Assembly (NCBI GenBank): GCA_017960705.1 | Contig: JAGCYR010000165.1 | Coordinates: 1-17,219 of the forward strand | DNA from: Clostridia bacterium | GTDB taxonomy: Bacteria > Bacillota > Clostridia > Oscillospirales > CAG-272 | DNA length: 17,219 bases | Direction of reading: 5' to 3' | Shown: in pieces, positions 8,033-13,476 of the stretch | How the letters are laid out: each line of letters begins with the position of its first letter | Numbering within the stretch: the first letter of the stretch is position 1 | The notes under the pieces: generated by a model | What the model saw: the letters and a program-made list of their open reading frames with translations, nothing else | The model's database searches: none | What the model was told of the DNA's origin: nothing | Position numbers and translations under genes: made by a program

Positions 8033-9463
8033 GTGAAAAAAACGCTTGTGCTCGCGCTTTTGCTTCTGCTCCTTCCCTGCCTTTTGCTTGCGTCGTGCGG
8101 GAACGAACCCGAAGAGACCGCCGCGACCGAAGAGACCGCCGCCGGTTCGGCAACCGAGACCGGGGAGAGCGGTTATACCGTGACCTTCCTCGTCGGAGAA
8201 AACGAATACAAGGTGACCGCCGCCTTCGGAAGTATTCCCGTGTGCCCGGTCGATCCCTCGGAAAACTACGCCGTCCGATTCCTCGGATGGGATAAGGAGA
8301 TCGCGCCCGTGACAAAAGATACGACCTATACCGCCGCGCTTTCCGACGGCGCCGTGATCCTCCCCGCCAAGGGTGGCGCGAAGGGCATTTTCACCATGAC
8401 CTACGACGACGCGCAGCTCGACGTCGCGAAATGGGTCAACCAGGAGAACAAGAAATACGGTCTGCACGGCTCCTGCATGCTGATCGCGGGATGGACGCGG
8501 GTCACGAACAACCTCGCCGCGTGGAGGACGATCTTCGCCGACGGGACGCTCGAACCCGAGAGCCACAGCATGAACCACGACACCCTCCCCGCCGAGGGAA
8601 ACGGCAAATACGAGACCCACAAGATCTACAACACCCAACCGAAATACAAGACCGAACTGATCGACGCGCAAGCCCTCTTGCGGGAACAGTTCCCCGGCAG
8701 CGACGTCCTCTGCTTCGCCCCGGCGAGCAACACGCTCTCGACCTCGAGTTTTGAGCCCAAATCCAACGGCGAAGCGGATCTTGACCGACCCCTCAACGAC
8801 GGGGGCGCGGAGAAGGTCGCGCGGGAGACCTATTACGCGATCCGGCAGGGCGCCCGCGGAATCCAATCGCTCGATCCCACGTACGGGGTCGAGGCGGGCG
8901 GCTGGTACAACCTCAAAATGCAGGGGCTCTCCTCCTACGAGGGCGACGCCAAGCTGCAGGCGGCGAAGGGCTGGATCGATCAGGCGTTGAACGAGCGCGG
9001 CTGGCTGATCGTGATGTGCCACGGGATCGAGGGTCCGAACGCCAAAGGGACCTCGCCGCTCGAGATCACCGAAGCCGACGCCGACGCGCTCTTCGCCTAC
9101 GCCGGGGAGTTCGTCAAGACCGGCGAGCTCTGGAGCGCGACCTTCGGGGAGGCGACCAAGTACCTCCGCGAAAGGCAGAACACGACCGTCAAAGAACACT
9201 ACGAGAACGGCACGGTCTTCGTCGAGATGAAGATCAATCGCACGGCAAAGGACGGAAAGGTCCTTGACGCGTCGGTTTTCAACTACCCCCTGACCGTCGA
9301 GGTACGGGTCCCCGACGATTGGCAGACCGTCCGGTATCGGGTGAACGGAACGATCGTGACCGCCCCCGTCTACGTCAAAAACGGGATCTCTTGCGTGATG
9401 GCGGAGATCGTACCCGGAGAAGACGGAAGATCCACGCTGACCGCGATCAGCCGCGTGAACTGA
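8033..9463 (+). CDS. PD5: short lipoprotein with one InlB-like repeat and a NodB-like domain (DDA variant)
   Basis: This is the shortest copy, 476 residues. The GTG at 8033 follows AGAGGAGGGG and opens a signal peptide with lipobox L-A-S-C (Cys22). A Thr/Glu/Ala-rich linker (about 23-47) leads to a single InlB-like repeat (about 48-105), equivalent to the third repeat of the others; the first two are missing. Motif 1 is TYDDA (Asp125, Asp126, then Ala127 in place of Gly), motif 2 HSMNH (His178, His182) and motif 5 LIVMCH (His330). The metal ligands are therefore complete, but the glycine of TFDDG is replaced. Motif 3 reads CFAPASNTLS. A segment NTQPKYK-ELID is shared with PD6, its closest relative in the NodB domain. 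It has its own promoter, and the 49-base gap to PD6 lacks a terminator, so the two are probably co-transcribed. Confidence 0.86.
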   Translation: MKKTLVLALLLLLLPCLLLASCGNEPEETAATEETAAGSATETGESGYTVTFLVGENEYKVTAAFGSIPVCPVDPSENYAVRFLGWDKEIAPVTKDTTYTAALSDGAVILPAKGGAKGIFTMTYDDAQLDVAKWVNQENKKYGLHGSCMLIAGWTRVTNNLAAWRTIFADGTLEPESHSMNHDTLPAEGNGKYETHKIYNTQPKYKTELIDAQALLREQFPGSDVLCFAPASNTLSTSSFEPKSNGEADLDRPLNDGGAEKVARETYYAIRQGARGIQSLDPTYGVEAGGWYNLKMQGLSSYEGDAKLQAAKGWIDQALNERGWLIVMCHGIEGPNAKGTSPLEITEADADALFAYAGEFVKTGELWSATFGEATKYLRERQNTTVKEHYENGTVFVEMKINRTAKDGKVLDASVFNYPLTVEVRVPDDWQTVRYRVNGTIVTAPVYVKNGISCVMAEIVPGEDGRSTLTAISRVN

Positions 9464-9512
9464 CCCCCTTTTTTCAAGTCCAAACCGTCCGAAATCGGAA
9501 AGGAACGTTTCT

Positions 9513-11348
9513 ATGAAAAGAAGAAGCGCTCTCGCGCTTTGTTTTGCCCTGCTCCTACCCTGTCTTACGCTGTTTTCTTCCTGCAGCGTCGGGAAGAGCG
9601 ACGCCACGACCGACGACGGGCTCTATACCGTCACCTTCTCGGTGAACGGGGAGAAAACCACGGTGGAGGTCGCGCCGGGCGAGATACCGGAATACACGGG
9701 GGACCTCGAATGGGAGACCGACGAGCATTATTATAAGATCACGGGCTGGGATAAAGAATTCGTCCCCGCCGACGCAGATACGACCTATACGGCGACCGTC
9801 GGCGAATACGGGCTGACGGTCTACGATATCCGCTTCGATATGCCGGGCGGGTTCGTCAGCGCTCCCACGCACGAGGGCGAGACGCCGACGCCCCCCGCCG
9901 GTTACGAAAGCGACCTCTCGAAGGTGGACAAGGTCGGTTCTTTCGACCACTGGGAGCCCGCGCTCGTCGCCCCGACCGCGGAGAACATGGAAGGAAAAAG
10001 AGTGATGGTCTACAAACCCGTATACAACTACGAGAAGCGGTACTACTCCGTGACCTTCGTGATCAAGGGGACCGAATACAGGGTCGCCACCGCCGCAAAC
10101 GAGATCCCCGTCTGCCCCGTCGATCCCGCGAACTTTGCGGACGGCGTGGATCAGTTCGTCGGCTGGGATAAGAAACTCGACAAGACGACCTCCGCCACGA
10201 CCTACACCGCCTGGTACGGGAGCGCCGCCGAGATCACGCCGGTCAAGGACGGAGCGAAGGGTATGCTCACCATGACCTACGACGACGGTTTCTACGAAAC
10301 GGCGGTCTGGGTCAACCGGGAAAACAAGAAATACGGGCTGAACGGCTCGTGTATGCTGGTCGCGGGAAAGTCGGCGCTCGCAAACGACCTCGCCAAATGG
10401 CAGACCCTGTTCTCCTACGGGACGCTGGAGCCCCAGTGCCACAGTATGACCCACGAGACCATGCCCGCCGACTGGAGCAGGCACTATCAGGAGGACGCCA
10501 AAAAGGCGCACAACACCCAGCCCAAATACAAGTACGAGCTGATCGACTCGAAGGCGAAGCTCGAGGAGTATTTCCCCGATTTCGACATTATCTGCTTCGC
10601 CCCGGGGGACAACACCCTCTCGACCGCCAGCTTCGCCGTGGACGCAAACGGCAACGCGATCCTCTCCCAGCCCGTGAACGACGGCGGCGCGCAGAAGGTC
10701 GCGAGCGACACCTATTACGCCATCCGTCAGGGCAAGTACGGGATCCAGTCGCTCGACCCCACGTTCGGCATCGAGGAGGGCAGCTGGTACAACCTGAAGA
10801 TCCAGTGGTTCCGCGAGTGGTGGAAAAACAACTCGACCAACGGGATCACCTGGCTCGACGATACGGTTCGCACGGGCGGCTGGCTGATCGTGATGTGCCA
10901 TGCCGTCATCGGCGAGGGCGCCAGCAGCTCCGACAGCGGGAGCCAGGACATCTCGACCGCGCTTGCCGATCAGTTCTTCGCACACGCCGGAAGCTACGTC
11001 AAAAGCGGCGATCTCTGGTGCGCGACCTTCAGCGACGCGACCAAATACCTCCGTGAAAAGCAGAGCGCGACGGCGTACCGCAAAATGGAGGACGGCGTGC
11101 TCTACGTCGGATTGAAGCTCGACCGCGAGACCCCGGACGGCAAGCCGCTGCCCGAAAGCGTCTTCAACTATCCCTTAACCGTCAAGGTGCGCGTCCCCGC
11201 GGCGTGGAACACCGTTTCCTACGAGCTGAACGGCGAAACCGTCACGGCGACCGCCTTCGGCGAAGGCGTTCAGCGCTCGGTCCTTATCAACGTGATCCCC
11301 GGCGCCGACGGCGCGATCGTCACCACTGCGGTCAACCGGGTCGAATAA
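9513..11348 (+). CDS. PD6: lipoprotein with three InlB-like repeats and an intact NodB-like domain; mosaic
   Basis: This 611-residue paralogue starts at ATG 9513 after AATCGGAAAGG; the lipobox is F-S-S-C (Cys24), followed by Ser rather than Gly. Three InlB-like repeats lead into a NodB-like domain with TYDDG (Asp257, Asp258), HSMTH (His310, His314) and LIVMCH (His463). The ligand set is complete. The motif 3 region reads CFAPGDNTLS. The central domain resembles PD5, but from about position 11037 the DNA switches to the PD4 type (REKQSATAYRKMEDG and onward), with about four mismatches in 113 bases by eye. This suggests recombination or gene conversion. It has no promoter of its own and probably follows PD5 in one transcript. 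The predicted role is a surface deacetylase; the substrate is unknown. Confidence 0.87.
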   Translation: MKRRSALALCFALLLPCLTLFSSCSVGKSDATTDDGLYTVTFSVNGEKTTVEVAPGEIPEYTGDLEWETDEHYYKITGWDKEFVPADADTTYTATVGEYGLTVYDIRFDMPGGFVSAPTHEGETPTPPAGYESDLSKVDKVGSFDHWEPALVAPTAENMEGKRVMVYKPVYNYEKRYYSVTFVIKGTEYRVATAANEIPVCPVDPANFADGVDQFVGWDKKLDKTTSATTYTAWYGSAAEITPVKDGAKGMLTMTYDDGFYETAVWVNRENKKYGLNGSCMLVAGKSALANDLAKWQTLFSYGTLEPQCHSMTHETMPADWSRHYQEDAKKAHNTQPKYKYELIDSKAKLEEYFPDFDIICFAPGDNTLSTASFAVDANGNAILSQPVNDGGAQKVASDTYYAIRQGKYGIQSLDPTFGIEEGSWYNLKIQWFREWWKNNSTNGITWLDDTVRTGGWLIVMCHAVIGEGASSSDSGSQDISTALADQFFAHAGSYVKSGDLWCATFSDATKYLREKQSATAYRKMEDGVLYVGLKLDRETPDGKPLPESVFNYPLTVKVRVPAAWNTVSYELNGETVTATAFGEGVQRSVLINVIPGADGAIVTTAVNRVE

Positions 11349-11382
11349 CCGAGCTTTGTGCGCTGCGCGAAAGTAAATTCAT
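11332..11382 (-). CDS. Possible 16-residue peptide behind a hairpin-sequestered ribosome binding site
   Basis: ATG at 11382 reads MNLLSRSAQSSVIRPG then stops, overlapping the PD6 3' end in antisense. GGGGAGG lies five bases upstream, inside the right arm of the hairpin at 11388-11425. Coding status is doubtful: the peptide is tiny and matches nothing I recognise. It could equally be a chance start within a structured RNA or repeat. Confidence 0.2.
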   Translation of the reverse strand: MNLLSRSAQSSVIRPG

Positions 11383-11387
11383 GAAAA

Positions 11388-11492
11388 CCTCCCCGCGCCA
11401 GCTCAAGCTATCAGGCGGGCGGAGGCAGATGCAGAATCCGCGCTTGCGACCCGACGCTGTATAAGCATACTGCAAGGGTCGCAAACGCGGAT
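11388..11492 (-). other. Two-hairpin structured element of unknown identity (candidate ncRNA, leader or interspersed repeat)
   Basis: Hairpin 1 has 12-base arms at 11388-11399 and 11414-11425 (10 of 12 paired) around a loop with AGCT repeats. Hairpin 2 has 17-base arms at 11436-11452 and 11476-11492 (16 of 17 paired, one C-A mismatch). Its centre holds a nested GTAT-AAGC-ATAC stem. Neither hairpin is followed by a T run on either strand, so they do not look like simple terminators. The minus strand is chosen because it places a Shine-Dalgarno-like GGGGAGG in hairpin 1, but the strand is uncertain. No transposase or target duplication is visible. Confidence 0.5.
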
Positions 11493-11517
11493 AGAAAAAC
11501 GAATTCAAAAAAAGAAG

Positions 11518-11545
11518 AAACCCGTTCGCCAAGACGAACGGGTTT
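11518..11545 (-). terminator. Strong hairpin, probable terminator
   Basis: A perfect 11-bp stem AAACCCGTTCG / CGAACGGGTTT with a six-base loop. On the minus strand it is followed by a T-rich tail (TTCTTCTTTTTTT). On the plus strand the tail is poor. It may back up the stronger minus-strand terminator at 11657. Confidence 0.7.
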
Positions 11546-11656
11546 CAACATTAGATGCGTTTTGCTATGCGGCGATTTCAACCGGAGCGAAAAGCCTTAA
11601 TGAACAATAATAATTCCTTTCGTTTATCGATCTGCGCTGAAATCCGCCCGTCGTCC
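11546..11656. other. Non-coding gap with no recognised feature
   Basis: This stretch lies between the two hairpin terminators. I see no supported gene, RNA or promoter. The plus-strand open frame that crosses it lacks a ribosome binding site and runs through the terminator at 11657. Confidence 0.5.
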
Positions 11657-11688
11657 AAAAAAAATCGGCAGGGGCAAGCCCCTGCCGA
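11657..11688 (-). terminator. Intrinsic terminator of the Cys-repeat lipoprotein gene
   Basis: The stem GGCAGGGG / CCCCTGCC with loop CAAG, plus flanking TCG pairs, is followed on the minus strand by eight T. It lies about 90 bases after the stop codon of the minus-strand lipoprotein gene. Confidence 0.9.
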
Positions 11689-11778
11689 CCCGACGCTCTC
11701 GTGGGCGCCGTGGGAAAAGGAGGAATTGAGGAAAAAAACCGACGTTTTTACGTTGATTTTCCGTTGCGTTGGATGGGA

Positions 11779-13152
11779 TCAGCTCTCGGCGAGTTTGAAC
11801 CAGACGGTCGAGGTGACCTCGACGCCCTCCGCAACCGTGTAGGTCGCTTCGGTGGGGTTGGTAACCTTTTCGACCGGCATCACGAAGCCCTTGCCGCAGG
11901 TGACGGAGATCTCGTCGACCGCAAAGTAAACGTTCGTATCGATGAGCGACTTCGCAGTGGGGATCTCAAGCGGACGGACTTCATTCGTATCCACATCGCT
12001 GAATACGACGACGCCGCCTTCATCGGGCGCGGCGCTGAACAGTTTGGTTCCCTCGGTCTTAAGACCATCGGCGGTGGTAGCGAGTTTGCAGAGCGCAACG
12101 CCGTCGACGAAGATGGTCGAGACCTGGAGGTAGTCGGACAGCGCCTCACCCGTATGACCGTCGAGCAGTTCCATGTGGATCCGGACGCCCATACGGTGCC
12201 AGCCGTATTCGGGGTTCGCCTCATCGGTGCCCATGATGTTCGGATAGTCGGAGTAATTCGGCGACTTGCCGCACATCGTCTCAGGGGTGGTCACTTCGCT
12301 GTCCGAGATCGGGATCTCGAAATGTCCCATCCACTCGAACGCGCCCGCTCTCTTGGCGTCGGCGTACTTCGCGGTGGCGTTGGGGGACAGGAAGTAGAAC
12401 GGTTGACCGTCCATCTGTCCGATGATGTAGGAGGCATCAAAGTTCGCGACCGTCTCGTCCCAGAGGATATTGAACTCGACGTAGAGATCGTTGCCGTCGG
12501 GATCCGCATCGGTCGGATAGAAGTGCTTCTCGCCGCGGACGTCGCCCAGGGTGACCGTAACGGGCTTGAACTTCGTCCCGGAACTCGTGAACGTCGTGAT
12601 CGGCGGCTCGTAGGTGAGCGTCTTGGGAACATTCTGGTGGCAGATCGTGCATTCGCCGGTCGCTTCGACCGTGGGGTTCAGCAGCGTCGGCTCGACGCTC
12701 CATTCCGCAACGTCGTGCGCGGTGGAATCGATATCGATTTCCTCGATCGTCGATTCGATGACCTCGCCGCACTCTTCGCAGATATACGCCTTGATACCCT
12801 TCGCGGCGCAGGTCGGCTTCTGGATGATCGTGATCTCAGGCTCCGGCGTGTGGGGCAGCGGATCGATCAAAACGACGGTCTCGGGGATGATCTCTCTGCA
12901 GACCGTGCAGTGATAGGACTTCGAGCCCGCGTTAGAGCAGGTCGGTTCCCTGTCGACCGTGTACTCGGCGGCGGGGGTGTGGACGTGCTCGGTCTCGCCG
13001 GCGGTGGTCGACGCCGCGGTGGTCGACGCAGCGGTCGTGCTCGCGGCGGTGGCGTCGCCGCCGCCCTTGTTCGACTTGCTGCACGAAGCGAACGCAAAGA
13101 CGCACAGGACGAGACAGAGGACCAGCGCGAGGGTGATGGTAAGTTTCTTCAT
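11779..13152 (-). CDS. Lipoprotein with Cys-rich HTxxE/CxxC repeats and an extracellular module shared with the EEP protein
   Basis: This is a 457-residue lipoprotein. The ATG at 13152 follows AAAAAGGAG and opens a signal peptide with lipobox F-A-S-C (Cys24). A Gly- and then Ala/Ser/Thr-rich linker (about 30-55) precedes three repeats of about 40 residues. The first has Cys72, Cys82 and Cys85, the second Cys115, Cys125 and Cys128, and the third only Cys168 and Cys171. Such CxxC repeats are common in clostridial surface proteins and may bind metal or form disulfides; their role is not established. Residues about 195-455 match a module in the EEP protein upstream: GNDLYVEF, NPEYGWHRMGV, TCGKGFV. 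I recognise no enzymatic motif, so a binding or structural surface role is more likely. No clear promoter is seen in the 180 bases upstream, suggesting co-transcription with the upstream genes. Confidence 0.85.
   Translation of the reverse strand: MKKLTITLALVLCLVLCVFAFASCSKSNKGGGDATAASTTAASTTAASTTAGETEHVHTPAAEYTVDREPTCSNAGSKSYHCTVCREIIPETVVLIDPLPHTPEPEITIIQKPTCAAKGIKAYICEECGEVIESTIEEIDIDSTAHDVAEWSVEPTLLNPTVEATGECTICHQNVPKTLTYEPPITTFTSSGTKFKPVTVTLGDVRGEKHFYPTDADPDGNDLYVEFNILWDETVANFDASYIIGQMDGQPFYFLSPNATAKYADAKRAGAFEWMGHFEIPISDSEVTTPETMCGKSPNYSDYPNIMGTDEANPEYGWHRMGVRIHMELLDGHTGEALSDYLQVSTIFVDGVALCKLATTADGLKTEGTKLFSAAPDEGGVVVFSDVDTNEVRPLEIPTAKSLIDTNVYFAVDEISVTCGKGFVMPVEKVTNPTEATYTVAEGVEVTSTVWFKLAES
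13001..13060 (-). repeat. Four imperfect 15-bp tandem repeats in the lipoprotein linker
   Basis: Units at 13001, 13016, 13031 and 13046 resemble GCGGTGGTCGACGCC on the plus strand. The first two differ at one base. They encode the repeated S-T-T-A-A linker after the lipid anchor. The 15-base period keeps frame, so slippage would change linker length without disrupting the protein. Confidence 0.85.
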
Positions 13153-13221
13153 CTTGTTTTCTCCTTTTTGATTCAATGGTTTTTTATTTGATCCGGGACG
13201 CTCCCGGGAGGGAACGATGGT

Positions 13222-13329
13222 GTTGCTTCGCAACAATGATGTGTTGCCGGGGGCAACAATGATGTAGGGCTTCGCCCTAATGACGTTGACCGCAAGCGGT
13301 CAAATGACGCGGCGCGAACGCCAATGAGG
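13222..13329 (-). repeat. Array of five short stem-loops joined by AATGA-type linkers
   Basis: Plus-strand stems are GTTGC/GCAAC (13222-13234), GTTGCC/GGCAAC (13243-13257), AGGGC/GCCCT (13266-13278), TTGACCG/CGGTCAA (13286-13303) and GGCG/CGCC (13311-13322). Linkers between them are AATGATGT, AATGATGT, AATGACG and ATGACG, with AATGAGG after the last. Stem sequences differ while pairing and linker are kept. The array fills the gap between the 42-residue peptide gene and the lipoprotein gene, probably in their shared transcript. It has no T tails, so it is not a set of terminators. The family is not one I can name. Confidence 0.8.
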
Positions 13330-13333
13330 GGGA

Positions 13334-13462
13334 TCAGAGGGAGCCGAAGTCGAAGCTGTCCCAATCTCCCTCGCCGAGCGTGCCGCCGGAGTTGAGCAAA
13401 AGATCGCGGTCGAGTTTGACGATCTCGATCTCGGCGGATTCAAAAACTCTCTTTTCGTTCAT
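13334..13462 (-). CDS. Small 42-residue peptide of unknown function
   Basis: ATG at 13462 follows AAAAGGAG at a good distance and lies 14 bases after the EEP stop codon, which supports real translation in the same operon. The peptide has a charged amphipathic N-terminal half (ESAEIEIVKLDRDLLLNS), a GG at residues 26-27, and an acidic aromatic C-terminus (GDWDSFDFGSL). It has no signal peptide, transmembrane segment or cysteine. A leader-like half, a GG and a short core are reminiscent of secreted or modified peptide precursors, but no modification enzyme, protease or transporter is visible nearby, so that reading is speculative. Confidence 0.6.
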   Translation of the reverse strand: MNEKRVFESAEIEIVKLDRDLLLNSGGTLGEGDWDSFDFGSL

Positions 13463-13476
13463 CGTCGTATCTCCTT

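Noticed and set aside
5295..8315. A 1006-codon open frame on the minus strand across PD3-PD5
   Set aside because: It runs antisense to three well-supported lipoprotein genes, has Arg/Gly/Val/Asp-rich low-complexity translation, crosses their promoters and terminators, and has no ribosome binding site. It is a shadow produced by GC-rich codon use. The long antisense frames at 127-1626, 2457-3554, 3789-5126, 8015-9607 and 9555-10985 were rejected for the same reason.
11381..11464. ATG with MKTS start, resembling the first residues of PD4, as a remnant seventh paralogue
   Set aside because: Only four residues match, no hydrophobic signal core follows, there is no ribosome binding site and no downstream PD-like sequence exists.
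11388..11492. tRNA or IS element end
   Set aside because: No cloverleaf with a T-loop or anticodon arm can be drawn, and there is no transposase or flanking duplication.
11555..11842. 95-codon plus-strand frame in the intergenic region
   Set aside because: It has no ribosome binding site and runs through the strong hairpin terminator at 11657-11688 into the 3' end of the opposite gene; the translation is low in information.
11701..13191. A 496-codon plus-strand frame opposite the Cys-repeat lipoprotein
   Set aside because: The minus strand has a signal peptide, a good ribosome binding site and a module conserved with its neighbour. The plus frame is an antisense shadow. The plus-strand frames within 13510-15750 opposite the EEP gene were rejected likewise.
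13222..13329. CRISPR array
   Set aside because: Units are only about 20 bases, the constant part is a 6-8 base linker, the variable parts are self-complementary rather than spacer-like, and no cas gene is nearby.
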